DNA of 64,000 bases from Roseovarius sp. 217 (GCF_000152845.1 NZ_CH902584.1:3947562-4011561); one strand, 5' to 3'; positions 48,530 to 57,325 are shown, counted from the stretch's first letter. A program made the numbers and translations. The notes: a model not told the origin generated them from the letters alone.

Positions 48530-50023
48530 ATGGCGAGAAAGACCAGCACCATGCGGCTGCGGTCTGTGCGGATGCGCAACCCGATGGAGCTCGCGGGCAT
48601 TCAGGGTGGCCGCGACATCACCCGCCCGTGGATCGGCCCGCTGCTCGAGCCGACGGACCCGATCCTGCGCACCCGGGGCGGCGGCAGTTTCGACATCTAC
48701 AAGCCCATCCTGACAGACCCGCAGGTCAAATCGGTGATGACGCAGCGCATCTCGGCCGTCACCAGTCGGGAATGGGAGGTGGTACCGGGCGAGGATACGG
48801 CAGCAGGCAAACGCGCGGCCGACTGGCTGCGGGAGGAGCTCGCGGCCCTAAAGTTCGACCGGCTGACCGAGAAAATGCTCTGGGGCCTCTTCTATGGCTA
48901 TTCCGTCGCCGAACAGATGTTTCGCCGCGACGGGCAGCTCTGGGGCTGGGAGGAAATCCGCGTCCGTGACCGCGTGCGGTTTCGCTTTGATGAGGAGTGC
49001 GGCCTGCGCCTGCTGACCATGTCCAACATGCTCACAGGCGAGGAGATGCCGCCCGAGAAGTTCTGGGTCTTCTCGACCGGCGCGGATCACGACGATGAGC
49101 CTTATGGGCTGGGCCTCGCGCATTGGCTCTATTGGCCGGTCTGGTTCAAACGCAACGGGCTGAAGCTCTGGCTCATTGCCCTCGACAAATTCGGCATGCC
49201 GACCGCGCGGGGCAAGTATCCGTCTCAGGCAACCGCCGAGGAGCAAAAAACGCTGCTCGAGGCGGTTCTGGCCATCCGCTCGGAAGCCGGGATCATCATC
49301 CCCGACGGCATGGATATCGAGCTTTTGTCGGCACCCGCGGGTGCCAGTTCTCTGGATTATCAAAAGCTGCACGACACGATGGATGCCGCGATCTCCAAGA
49401 TCGTGCTGTCGCAGACCATGACCACCGACAATGGCTCGAGCCGGTCGCAGGCCGAGGTGCATGACGACGTGGGCGACGCCGTCAAGAAATCCGATGCCGA
49501 TCTCGTCTGCCAATCCTTCAATGAGGGACCTGTCGCACGATTGTGTGAATTCAACTTTCCCGGTGTTGCGCCGCCACGGGTCTGGCGCAAGATGGAAGAC
49601 CCGGAGGATACAACCGCCGCCGTCGACCGCGATGAGAAGCTGCATCGCATCGGCTGGCAGATGACCGAGGATCGCGTCAAGGAGACCTATGGCGACGGCT
49701 ATGAGCGCACAGCACCTCCCGAGCCTACCCCACCAGGGGAAGACCCGCCCGAGGCTGGTTTTGCCGAGCATGACGGCGCAATCTCGGGCTCCGTTGGCGC
49801 GGTGGTCGACCGGCTGGCTGAAGAAGCCTCAGCCCCCATGCTGGCGATACTCGAACAGGTCGAGACGATGCTGGAGACTGCGTCCAGCCTCGCCGAGTTC
49901 CGCGAGCATCTGCTGACAGGCTTCCCCGACCTCGACGACACGGCGCTGCGGGACGTGATTGCAACGGCCCTCACGGCCGCCCATGCCGGAGGCCGCGCTG
50001 CTCTGGAGGAAGACAGTGGCTGA
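48530..50023 (+). CDS. Portal protein (DUF935, Mu gp29-like)
   Basis: This 497-residue DUF935 portal forms the ring through which DNA enters the head. Typical sequence includes FDIYKPILTDPQVKSVMTQRISAVTSREWEV, WGLFYGYSVAEQMF and DYQKLHDTMDAAISKIVLSQTMTTDNGSSRSQAEVH. ATG 48530 has a GGAGGG ribosome site. The end overlaps the minor head gene by eight bases. Confidence 0.92.
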   Translation: MARKTSTMRLRSVRMRNPMELAGIQGGRDITRPWIGPLLEPTDPILRTRGGGSFDIYKPILTDPQVKSVMTQRISAVTSREWEVVPGEDTAAGKRAADWLREELAALKFDRLTEKMLWGLFYGYSVAEQMFRRDGQLWGWEEIRVRDRVRFRFDEECGLRLLTMSNMLTGEEMPPEKFWVFSTGADHDDEPYGLGLAHWLYWPVWFKRNGLKLWLIALDKFGMPTARGKYPSQATAEEQKTLLEAVLAIRSEAGIIIPDGMDIELLSAPAGASSLDYQKLHDTMDAAISKIVLSQTMTTDNGSSRSQAEVHDDVGDAVKKSDADLVCQSFNEGPVARLCEFNFPGVAPPRVWRKMEDPEDTTAAVDRDEKLHRIGWQMTEDRVKETYGDGYERTAPPEPTPPGEDPPEAGFAEHDGAISGSVGAVVDRLAEEASAPMLAILEQVETMLETASSLAEFREHLLTGFPDLDDTALRDVIATALTAAHAGGRAALEEDSG

Positions 50024-51275
50024 CCTCAGCACCACGTTCCGCCGTCCGTTTCGCGAGCAGATCGCGGCCTTTCGCTTGCGGCTGGGCGACCTCGTTCCAA
50101 CGGCGCGGTGGGATGACATTACCCGCGCCCAGCACGACCGCGCCTTCATGGTGGCCGGGGCGCAAAAGGCGGACCTGCTGGCCGATCTGGCGGCCGCCGT
50201 CGACAAGGCCATCTCGCAAGGCACCTCGCTCGAGGAATTCCGGCGCGATTTTCGCGCCACCGTCACCCGGCGCGGCTGGCACGGCTGGACGGGTGAAGGC
50301 AGCACGCGCGGCGAGGCGTGGCGCACCCGGGTGATCTACCGCACGAACATCGCGACCAGCTACGCGGCCGGGCGCATTGCGCAGCTCATCGAGGGCAACT
50401 TCGCCTTCTGGGTCTACCGGCACGGCGGATCAACCGAGCCGCGCGTGATCCATTTGGGGTGGGACGGGCTGGTCTTGCCGCCTGACCATCCGTTCTGGAT
50501 CACCCATGGCCCACCCAACGGCTGGGGCTGCAGTTGCTATGTGATCGGCGCGCGCTCTGAGGACGGCGCGCGTCGTCGCGGCGGCGACCCAGACAAGCGC
50601 CTACCTAACGATTGGCAGTCGCGGGACCCGCGCACTGGCGCGCCAAAAGGGATCGACAAGGGCTGGGATTACACACCCGGGGCCAGCGTGGCGGATGACA
50701 TCCGGACGATGGCAGCCAAGGTCGTCGACTGGCGGTATAACCTCGCGGTGGCCTACATGACCAGCCTACCGGACAGGACACGGGACCTTCTGATAGAAGG
50801 ATACCGGGGCCTGCCGTCCCTAGCCGATCACATCCGGCGATACGCGGCGCGCGTCGAGGCGGCGAACACCGTCGCCGCGCGAAGGACAATCTCGGAAACG
50901 GAGCCGATCCAGTCCCTCGGGCTGATGACCACCGCACAGGCCCGGCTCTACCGCGAGGGCGCGCAGCGCGATCTGGACCGTTACGACGTGGCCATTGACG
51001 CTGATGCCATCCGGCATGTTTTTGCCCGCCACGGGAACCGGGAGCGCGAAGCCGCGCGGGGGCAGATAGCTGTCACCCCGGCAGATTTGGGTCGGTTGCC
51101 AGAGATGTTTCAGAACCCGGACAGTTTTGAATGGATGGATGCCCGTAGTGTACAATCAAGGGTCTTGCGCCTGACCAAGGCAATTGGTGCTCGGCGCTAT
51201 ATCGCGCATTTCGTCTTGCGGCCGCGTCGCCAGCGGCTCGTGCTCTTGACGTATTGGGTGGAAAACATCGGCTGA
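50016..51275 (+). CDS. Minor head protein (Mu gpF / SPP1 gp7-like) with C-terminal nuclease-like domain
   Basis: This 419-residue protein has an N-terminal SPP1-gp7-type head-morphogenesis domain (WRTRVIYRTNIATSYAAGRIAQL and HPFWITHGPPNGWGCSCYVIG). About 90 C-terminal residues follow in the style of the phage Barnase-EndoU-colicin-RelE-like nuclease (PBECR) family: AIRHVFARHGNREREAARGQIAVTPADL then RVLRLTKAIGARRYIAHFVL, with the His-Gly and Arg-Gly-Gln residues of that motif. GTG 50016 has GGAGGA upstream. The nuclease-like part may be injected with the DNA or used in phage competition. Activity is not proved by sequence. Confidence 0.82.
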   Translation: MADLSTTFRRPFREQIAAFRLRLGDLVPTARWDDITRAQHDRAFMVAGAQKADLLADLAAAVDKAISQGTSLEEFRRDFRATVTRRGWHGWTGEGSTRGEAWRTRVIYRTNIATSYAAGRIAQLIEGNFAFWVYRHGGSTEPRVIHLGWDGLVLPPDHPFWITHGPPNGWGCSCYVIGARSEDGARRRGGDPDKRLPNDWQSRDPRTGAPKGIDKGWDYTPGASVADDIRTMAAKVVDWRYNLAVAYMTSLPDRTRDLLIEGYRGLPSLADHIRRYAARVEAANTVAARRTISETEPIQSLGLMTTAQARLYREGAQRDLDRYDVAIDADAIRHVFARHGNREREAARGQIAVTPADLGRLPEMFQNPDSFEWMDARSVQSRVLRLTKAIGARRYIAHFVLRPRRQRLVLLTYWVENIG

Positions 51276-51353
51276 CCTCTCCCGTACGCCCTTTAGCGTT
51301 CCCGCAACCTGAATGCGGTGGGTGGATGCACAGCCGACAATAGGAGAATAGCC

Positions 51354-51869
51354 ATGATCACCGTCGAAATCAACGAAGAGGAAATCACCCAAGCGCTCGC
51401 CCGGGTGTCCGCAGCCCTGTCCGACATGACCCCTTTGATGCAAGATATCGGCGAACTGATGGTCAACAGCACACGGGAGAACTTCAAAGACGGCACCGAT
51501 CCGGACGGCACTCCTTGGGCACCAAAGAGCCCCGCGACACTCGAGGCATACCGGCGGCGCGGCGACGGTCAGCCCACCCGGCCCCTGATCGGCCCTTCGC
51601 GCACCCTTTCGACCACGATCAATGCTGAGCCTTCCGCTGACCGAGTTGCTTGGGGGTCAAATGTCATTCAGGCCGCCGTGATGCAGTTCGGGGCCGAGGC
51701 CGGGGCGTTCGGCGCGCGCGTCGGGCGGGACAAGAATGGACGCGAGTTCTCCATGTCGATCCCCTGGGGGGCCATTCCCGCGCGCCCCTATCTCGGGGTG
51801 GGCCAAGAGGACACGGACGCCATCGTCACCACCATCGAGGAGTATCTGGACAGCGCCCTCGGACAGTAG
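51354..51869 (+). CDS. Virion morphogenesis / tail completion protein (Mu gpG-like)
   Basis: This 171-residue protein has the phage virion-morphogenesis layout: ITVEINEEEITQALARVSAALSDMTPLMQDIGELMVNSTRENFKDGTDPDG, then the conserved WAPKSPATLEAY and IPARPYLGVG. Members are head-tail joining or tail completion proteins. TAGGAG precedes ATG 51354. A longer gap of about 80 bases separates it from the minor head gene, and a 305-base gap follows. Confidence 0.85.
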   Translation: MITVEINEEEITQALARVSAALSDMTPLMQDIGELMVNSTRENFKDGTDPDGTPWAPKSPATLEAYRRRGDGQPTRPLIGPSRTLSTTINAEPSADRVAWGSNVIQAAVMQFGAEAGAFGARVGRDKNGREFSMSIPWGAIPARPYLGVGQEDTDAIVTTIEEYLDSALGQ

Positions 51870-52174
51870 TCTCCGTGCGTGTTCTGAGCTAAATCCCCCG
51901 CCGATTGCACCTGCAACCGACCCCGCCAGACGCAATGGCCTCTCAGCGCCTCATTAAATACCCATTTAATACCCCCCTCGGGGATTTCGCGACCCAACCC
52001 CCGCCGGAGCCAGAGACGCACTCAGCGGGCCGTTCTGGGGCCGTTTGCATTCCGGGCTTGCCGCCTGCCCTCAGAGGGCGCTAGTCTGACCCAAGGTGGC
52101 GCGCGCAGCACCCCACCCTTTCCCCTGAAGCCCTTCATCTGATCTGGCCCGTCGCCCCGGCTTAATGTCGGGTC
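51870..52174. promoter_or_regulatory. Gap upstream of the protease gene, candidate late promoter region
   Basis: No gene is visible in this 305-base stretch, the largest gap in the prophage structural block. It contains an AT-rich inverted repeat ATTAAAT-ACCC-ATTTAAT at 51953-51970, followed at once by ACCCCCCTCGGGGA. In Mu a regulated late promoter lies just upstream of the protease gene I, so a promoter here is plausible. Confidence 0.45.
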
Positions 52175-53260
52175 ATGACAAAACCGCTTCACATCTTCCG
52201 CGCTGGCTGCCACACCGCCCAATCCGGGCAAAGCTTCGAGTTTTCCGAGGCCGAGGTTGAGGGCATCGCCACCGCCTATGATCCCGCCCTCCATGAGGCC
52301 CCCATCGTCGTGGGCCATCCCCGCACCGATGCCCCGGCTTACGGCTGGGTCAAACGCTTGCGCGCCGAAGGGGCCGAGCTTTTCGCCGAGCCTGACCAGG
52401 TGGAGCCCGCCTTCGCCGAGATGGTCCGCGCGGGCCGCTTCAAGCGGATCAGCGCCTCGTTCTATCCCCCCAAGTCGGCGGCAAACCCGGCACCGGGCAC
52501 GTACTACCTCAAGCATGTGGGATTTCTGGGCGCACAGCCCCCCGCTGTGAAGGGCCTCAAGGCGGCCGAGTTCTCTGAGGACGCCGAGGCCGTGACGCTT
52601 GAGATCGCCTTCTCGGAAGAGGACGCGCCTGTCGCCAGTTTCACCGATGCCCTGAAAGGCGCGATCTCTGCCGTGCTGTCCTGGGCACGCACGCCCGCAG
52701 GTCAGGAGGCGCTCCGCGACGCCACAGGCGCGCCCGAGACCACGCAAATCCCATTCGCCGAACGCCAAAAAGGAGAACCCGATATGTCCGGCACGGACAC
52801 GCAAACCCCCGAAGACCGTCAAGCCGCGCTCGATGCGCGCGAGGCCGAGATTGCCACCAAGGAGGCGGCTTTCGCAGAGGCGCAGAGCAAGACCCGCCGC
52901 GCCGAAGATGCCGCCCTGCTCGACGCCCTTGCCAAGGACGGGCGCATCGCGCCGGGCCTCAAGGACGAGATGGCCGCCTTCATGGAAAGCCTCGATGCCC
53001 ACGACGAGGTGGCCTTTGCCGAAGGCAAGAGCGCCAGCCCGCGCGACTGGTTCCGCGACCTGCTTTCCAAACAGACCAAGCCGCTGATCGAATTCGGCGA
53101 GCGGGCGGGTGGCGACGCCCTGCCACAGGTCAAGGGGTCGGACGACATTACCGCCGCCGCCAAGCGTCTGATCAAGGACGCAGAGGCCGAGGGCCGCACG
53201 CTGAGCTTCGCCGAGGCGGCCCGGCAGATCGAGGACACCATGGAGAGCGACAATGCCTAA
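52175..53260 (+). CDS. Phage head maturation protease with fused scaffold (Mu gpI-like)
   Basis: This 361-residue protein has an N-terminal protease domain (EAPIVVGHPRTDAPAYGWVKRLRAEGAELFAEPDQV and AGRFKRISASFYPP, the Mu gpI signature with catalytic His/Ser region). The C-terminal half is highly charged and coiled (ALDAREAEIATKEAAFAEAQSKTRRAEDAALLDALAK), which is the scaffold part. An internal start at 52784 can make the scaffold alone. It overlaps the next gene by eight bases. Confidence 0.85.
   Translation: MTKPLHIFRAGCHTAQSGQSFEFSEAEVEGIATAYDPALHEAPIVVGHPRTDAPAYGWVKRLRAEGAELFAEPDQVEPAFAEMVRAGRFKRISASFYPPKSAANPAPGTYYLKHVGFLGAQPPAVKGLKAAEFSEDAEAVTLEIAFSEEDAPVASFTDALKGAISAVLSWARTPAGQEALRDATGAPETTQIPFAERQKGEPDMSGTDTQTPEDRQAALDAREAEIATKEAAFAEAQSKTRRAEDAALLDALAKDGRIAPGLKDEMAAFMESLDAHDEVAFAEGKSASPRDWFRDLLSKQTKPLIEFGERAGGDALPQVKGSDDITAAAKRLIKDAEAEGRTLSFAEAARQIEDTMESDNA
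52784..53260 (+). CDS. Nested scaffold protein from internal start (Mu gpZ-like)
   Basis: In the same frame as the protease gene, ATG 52784 (MSGTDTQTPEDRQAALDARE) is preceded by AAAAAGGAGA at good spacing, much stronger than a chance internal start. It would give a 158-residue scaffold lacking the protease domain, paralleling Mu, where gene Z is nested in gene I. The ribosome site and frame are seen; expression is inferred. Confidence 0.65.
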   Translation: MSGTDTQTPEDRQAALDAREAEIATKEAAFAEAQSKTRRAEDAALLDALAKDGRIAPGLKDEMAAFMESLDAHDEVAFAEGKSASPRDWFRDLLSKQTKPLIEFGERAGGDALPQVKGSDDITAAAKRLIKDAEAEGRTLSFAEAARQIEDTMESDNA

Positions 53261-53618
53261 TCCCGGACTGTTCATCAAATCCTTCACCGCCGAGGCGGCA
53301 GTGCCCGGTCGCCGGATCGTCAAGTTTGGTGCTGCTGGCGGCATCCTCGCGGCCGCCTCCGCGACCAATCTCGCGATTGGCATCTCGGACCAGCTCGACG
53401 CAAAGCCGGGCGACCTTCAGGACGTGATCATGTCCGGCTCGGCCGAGCTCGAGCTTGCGGGCACGGTTACTGCCGGTGCGCCCGTCGCGTCGGACGCCTC
53501 GGGCCTTGGCGTGGCCGCCGCTGCCGGGGCCGGAAACATCGCCATCGGCTACGCGCTGCAGGCGGGCGTGGCTGGCGACATCATCGACGTGGCGATTGCC
53601 CGTCACTCCGTCACCTGA
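53253..53618 (+). CDS. DUF2190 family capsid-associated protein
   Basis: This 121-residue Gly/Ala-rich beta protein (NPGLFIKSFTAEAAVPGRRIVKFGAAGG and GTVTAGAPVASDASGLGVAAAAG) matches DUF2190, a head-decoration (capsid cement) family found between the scaffold and the major capsid gene. It overlaps the protease gene by eight bases. Confidence 0.82.
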   Translation: MPNPGLFIKSFTAEAAVPGRRIVKFGAAGGILAAASATNLAIGISDQLDAKPGDLQDVIMSGSAELELAGTVTAGAPVASDASGLGVAAAAGAGNIAIGYALQAGVAGDIIDVAIARHSVT

Positions 53619-53637
53619 TCTTTAGGAGCGCTGATCC

Positions 53638-54597
53638 ATGAGCACCCCCACCCCCTTCGTCGTCGATCCGGTCCTGACCGCCATCGCCGTCAACTACCGC
53701 AACCCCGATATCTTCTTCATTGCCGACCAGGTGATGCCCCGCGTGCCGGTCATGGGGATGGATTTCAAATGGACCTATTATCCGCCCGAACAGATGTTCA
53801 CCGTGCCCGACACGGAAGTGGGCCGCAAAGGTCTGGTCCAGCAGGTCGAGTTTACCGGCGAAGAGCGCACCTCTTCGGTCAAGGACTACGGTCTCGACGA
53901 CGTGGTGCCGCAGCGTGACATCGATGCCGCCCGGGCACTCCGCGCCGCTGGCAACTCGGCCTTCGATCCCGAGGCACGCGCCGTCGAGGGCCTCACCCAT
54001 CTGATCCAGCTCGACCGCGAAAAGCGCGTGGCCGCCATGGTGCAGGACGCCGCCAACTATGACGCCGACAAGCGGGTGGTGCTGTCGGGCGCGGGCCAGT
54101 TCACCGATCCCACATCTGACCCCATCGGTGTGATCTCTGCCGCCCTCGACGCCACCTTCATCATGCGTCCCAATGTGGCCGCGATGGGGCGCAAGGCCTG
54201 GACGGCGCTCTCGACCCATCCCGATATCCTGAAGGCCATCAACCGGACCTCGGGCGACAAGGGTCGCGCCAGCCGCGAGGCGGTGGCCGAGCTCTTCGAG
54301 CTGTCGGAAATCCTCGTGGGCGACAGCTATATCAACGCCGCCCGCAAGGGTCAGACGGCGGCCTTCGAGAAGGTCTGGGGCGGCAATATCGCCCTCATTC
54401 ATCGCAACATGCAGGCAGGCCCCGACGGCACCGCCCCCGCATGGGGCTGGACCGCACAGTTCGATGGCCGCGTCTCGGGGCGCTTCTTCGACCCCAAGGT
54501 CGGCCTCAAAGGGGCCACCACGCTGCGCGTGGGCGAGCAACTCCGCGAAGTCATCGCCGCCCCCGCCACCGGCTATCTGATCGAGGACGCAGCATGA
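53638..54597 (+). CDS. Major capsid protein
   Basis: This 319-residue protein directly follows the decoration gene, the position of the Mu-like major head subunit. It has FVVDPVLTAIAVNYRNPDIFFIADQVMPRVPVMGMDFKWTYY, then FEKVWGGNIALIHRNMQAG and WGWTAQFDGRVSGRFFDP, typical of HK97-fold capsid proteins of transposable siphophages. TAGGAGCG precedes the ATG. Its stop overlaps the next start (ATGA). Confidence 0.88.
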   Translation: MSTPTPFVVDPVLTAIAVNYRNPDIFFIADQVMPRVPVMGMDFKWTYYPPEQMFTVPDTEVGRKGLVQQVEFTGEERTSSVKDYGLDDVVPQRDIDAARALRAAGNSAFDPEARAVEGLTHLIQLDREKRVAAMVQDAANYDADKRVVLSGAGQFTDPTSDPIGVISAALDATFIMRPNVAAMGRKAWTALSTHPDILKAINRTSGDKGRASREAVAELFELSEILVGDSYINAARKGQTAAFEKVWGGNIALIHRNMQAGPDGTAPAWGWTAQFDGRVSGRFFDPKVGLKGATTLRVGEQLREVIAAPATGYLIEDAA

Positions 54598-54950
54598 GCT
54601 ATCGCATCAAACGCACTGTGATCGCGGCCAAACGGCTGGAGATCGGCGACCAGGTCAACGCCAAGGATATCGGCAGCGAGGCGCAGGTTGCGCGCCTCCT
54701 CGCCCTGGGCGCAATCGAAGAGGCCGGAGACGAGGCGGGAACCGTGGCCCCACTCGAGATTGACGACGCACTGCGCGTGGCCTTGATCAATGCCATCAAC
54801 GACCTGCCCGGCGACGCCTTTGACAAGAGCGGCAAGCCTAAGGTCAAGGCGCTGCAGGACGCAGCCCCCGGCATCGCAGACCAGATCACCGCAGCCGCGC
54901 GGGATACCGTCTGGGCTGAGATGCAGGCCGCCGCCAACGCGGCCTCCTGA
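54594..54950 (+). CDS. Head-associated phage protein (118 residues)
   Basis: The protein (SYRIKRTVIAAKRLEIGDQVNAKDIGSEAQVARLLALGAIEEAG) lies after the capsid gene and overlaps it by ATGA. The sequence LEIGDQVNAKDIGSEAQVARLLALGAI resembles small head-completion or Mu gp35-like proteins. The C-terminal half is helical and acidic. The function is inferred from position. Confidence 0.65.
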   Translation: MSYRIKRTVIAAKRLEIGDQVNAKDIGSEAQVARLLALGAIEEAGDEAGTVAPLEIDDALRVALINAINDLPGDAFDKSGKPKVKALQDAAPGIADQITAAARDTVWAEMQAAANAAS

Positions 54951-55034
54951 GAATACCCCCGAGGGGACGCCGCCTAGGATCAGGCGTGACAGCTGGGAGA
55001 GACCGGCACCCAAACACCGGACCCGGAGGCGGAC

Positions 55035-55460
55035 ATGCCCTATCTTTTGCCCAGCGACATGATCGACCGCTACGGCGAGGGGTTTCTCGCCGAAGTCACG
55101 GCGCGTGACACAATGCCTGGGGTGATCGACACGGTGGCACTGCAGGTGGCCGTCGACGATGCCGTCTCCGTCGCCGAGAGCTATGTCGCGGGGCTTTACG
55201 ATGCGTCCAACCCACCGCGTGCGCTCACCATGCACGCCGCCGCGATTGCCTGGTATCGGCTTCTCGGCGCGCGGGCCGCTGCCTTTGACGGGGCCAAGGA
55301 AGGCTATGAGGACGCCGTCAGTTTTCTGCGGCAGGTGCGCAAGGGCGAGGCCTCGCTCGGCGACGAGACGCCCGGGGACACTGTGCGGGGCAACCCCCAG
55401 CTTCCGCAGATCAGCGCGCCGGAGGGCACCTTCAGCCGCGACCGCCTGAAAGGGTTCTGA
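55035..55460 (+). CDS. DUF1320 protein (Mu gp36-like, head-tail connector)
   Basis: This 141-residue protein begins PYLLPSDMIDRYGEGFLAEVT and contains ALTMHAAAIAWYRLLGARA and SFLRQVRKGEASLGDE, a clear DUF1320/gp36 match. It is thought to be a head-tail connector component. It is separated from the preceding gene by 84 bases containing a short CCCCCGAGGGG palindrome at 54956-54966. Confidence 0.87.
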   Translation: MPYLLPSDMIDRYGEGFLAEVTARDTMPGVIDTVALQVAVDDAVSVAESYVAGLYDASNPPRALTMHAAAIAWYRLLGARAAAFDGAKEGYEDAVSFLRQVRKGEASLGDETPGDTVRGNPQLPQISAPEGTFSRDRLKGF

Positions 55461-55461
55461 A

Positions 55462-55893
55462 ATGATCGGCGACGTCATCACCCGGATCGAGGCTGAGGTG
55501 CCCGAGCTTGCCGGTCGTGTCGACGGCGGGCGCGCCTTTGTCGATCTGATCCGCTCCAAGAAGCTGCCCGCGCAATCGGTCGCGGCCTATGTCTTTCCCT
55601 CCGGCATGCAGGGCGGGCGCGCCGATGCCGCGTCGGGCGTCTACAGCCAGATGCTGACCTATCGCACGAGCGTGGTGATCTTCGTGCAGTCCTTTGACCG
55701 CACGGGGGCCGCCGCCCTGGACAAGATCGACCAGTTCCTGATGCGCGTGATCCGCGCCTTGGCGGGCTGGGCACCCGGTGATGAGGTCGGCGTGCACCGT
55801 TTTGAGCGCGGCCAGCTCATCGAGAGCGGAGCCGGTCGCCTCGCCTATCAGCTCGATTTCTCCATCGACGATCAACTGAGGATCATCTCATGA
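55462..55893 (+). CDS. DUF1834 protein (Mu gp37-like)
   Basis: This 143-residue protein (MIGDVITRIEAEVPELAGRVD, then YRTSVVIFVQSFD and GRLAYQLDFSIDDQL) matches the DUF1834/gp37 tail-terminator-like family. It starts one base after the gp36 stop and overlaps a small ORF by ATGA. Confidence 0.83.
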   Translation: MIGDVITRIEAEVPELAGRVDGGRAFVDLIRSKKLPAQSVAAYVFPSGMQGGRADAASGVYSQMLTYRTSVVIFVQSFDRTGAAALDKIDQFLMRVIRALAGWAPGDEVGVHRFERGQLIESGAGRLAYQLDFSIDDQLRIIS

Positions 55894-56015
55894 CCAATCT
55901 TCCCACCTCCGGCGGATCCTACACCCGCGACGACAAGGGCGCGCTGAAACCTGCCGGGGCCAGCCCCAAGCCCACGCCAGCGCCCAAATCTGACAAGAAG
56001 GATGCCAACAAATGA
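55890..56015 (+). CDS. Very small lysine/proline-rich phage protein (41 residues)
   Basis: This frame overlaps the upstream stop and the downstream start by ATGA, so it is translated in the operon. The protein has a Gly/Thr start (MTNLPTSGGSYTRDDKG) and a Pro/Lys tail (ASPKPTPAPKSDKKDANK). It occupies the Mu gp38 position. It may be a disordered assembly factor; no family is recognised. Confidence 0.6.
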   Translation: MTNLPTSGGSYTRDDKGALKPAGASPKPTPAPKSDKKDANK

Positions 56016-56947
56016 GCCTGCTCTGGAGACGCAAAGTCCTGCTCGCGAAGCTGGAAACCACCTATGGAACGGACGCCACCCCTACTGGCGGCGACGCAAT
56101 CCTCGCGACCGACGTGCGCCTGTCGCCGATGCAGGGTCAGGATCTCGACCGCAATCTCGACACGCCGCACGGCGGGCCCACCGGCACGATCCCGGTCGAT
56201 CTGCACCGCACCATCTCGTTCAAGGTCGAACTGGCAGGCTCCGGCACCGCCGGAACCGCGCCCCGCTGGGGCCGCCTCCTGCGGGCCTGTGGCTGTGCCG
56301 AGACCGTGACGGCGGCGACCTCTGTGGTCTACAATCGGGTTTACTCGAACCTTGAGAGCGTCACGCTGCACCTCAATATCGGCGGCACGCTTTATGCCAT
56401 GGTGGGGGTGCGCGGGACCGCCGCATTTGACGTCTCGGCCTCGGGCATTCCCTATATCGAGTTCGAGTTCACCGCCCTCTACGTGGCCCCGGCCGACGTG
56501 GCGGTACCCACGGCGGATTTCACCGGCATTCCCGATCCGCTCGCGGCCTCGGATGCCAACACGCCCACCTTCACGATTGATGAGACAGCGCTTGTGATGC
56601 GGAGCTTCAAGCTCACCCTCGCCAATCGCGTCGAGGCGCAATTCCTGATCGGTGAGGAGGAAGTGCTACTCGACGGGCATGAGAACACCGTCGAGGCGCG
56701 GGTGCGTGCCGTGGCGCTGGCCACGTTCAACCCGTTCACCATGGCCGCCACCCAAGCCAAGGTGCCGGTCGAGATCGAGCACGGCAAGACGGCAGGCAAC
56801 ATCGTCAATATCGCCGCCCCGAATGCGCAGATGCAGCGTCCTGAAGGGCTTGAGGACGGTCAGGGTCGCAAGGAGTGGCCGCTGCGCCTTGTGCCGCTGC
56901 CCACCACCGCTACCGCTGCCGACCAGTGGACGATGACGCTCACCTGA
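56012..56947 (+). CDS. Tail tube protein, siphovirus type
   Basis: This 311-residue protein starts RRKVLLAKLETTYGTDATPTGGDAILATDVRLSPM, the sequence pattern of siphophage tail tube proteins. The rest alternates beta strands and a C-terminal Ig-like part (PVEIEHGKTAGNIVNIAAPNAQM). A contractile-tail sheath gene (Mu gpL-like) is absent, so the phage has a long non-contractile tail. It is preceded by the gp38-position gene and followed after 48 bases by the chaperone gene. Confidence 0.82.
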   Translation: MSLLWRRKVLLAKLETTYGTDATPTGGDAILATDVRLSPMQGQDLDRNLDTPHGGPTGTIPVDLHRTISFKVELAGSGTAGTAPRWGRLLRACGCAETVTAATSVVYNRVYSNLESVTLHLNIGGTLYAMVGVRGTAAFDVSASGIPYIEFEFTALYVAPADVAVPTADFTGIPDPLAASDANTPTFTIDETALVMRSFKLTLANRVEAQFLIGEEEVLLDGHENTVEARVRAVALATFNPFTMAATQAKVPVEIEHGKTAGNIVNIAAPNAQMQRPEGLEDGQGRKEWPLRLVPLPTTATAADQWTMTLT

Positions 56948-56995
56948 GGGGCTTTAACGCGCCCTTCAACGCCACTTTGAAAGAGAGTTTACCCC

Positions 56996-57325
56996 ATGTT
57001 CAAGATCGACCCGACCCCGACCTTTACCCACCGCGTCGAGATCAAGGTGCCCACCGACGGGGGCCATGACTTGCAGGACCTGCAAGTCACGTTCCGCGTG
57101 CTGCCCGACGATGAAATCGAGGCTTTCGACATGCGCACCACACGCGGTGAGCGGGAATTTCTAGCGGCGGCCGTGGTGGGTTTTGACGACGTCGAAGACG
57201 AGAAGGGCAAGACGCTGCCCTACAGCCACAGCCTGCGCGACCGGCTGATCGGTCTGGCCTATGTCCGCGTGGCGATGATCAACGCCTATTACGCGGCCCT
57301 CATGGGGAAACGGGTAAAAAACTGA
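56996..57325 (+). CDS. Tail assembly chaperone, short form (gpG-like)
   Basis: This 109-residue product begins FKIDPTPTFTHRVEIKVPTDGGHD and ends MGKRVKN, lying between tail tube and tape measure genes where the lambda G/GT pair sits. The last sense codons form the heptamer A_AAA_AAC at 57316-57322, so a fraction of ribosomes should slip back one base and continue into the downstream frame. AAAGAGAG precedes the start. Confidence 0.82.
   Translation: MFKIDPTPTFTHRVEIKVPTDGGHDLQDLQVTFRVLPDDEIEAFDMRTTRGEREFLAAAVVGFDDVEDEKGKTLPYSHSLRDRLIGLAYVRVAMINAYYAALMGKRVKN

Noticed and set aside
52022..53383. Long minus-strand frame opposite the protease gene
   Set aside because: Antisense to a conserved phage gene with full domain structure; high-GC shadows of this length are common here.
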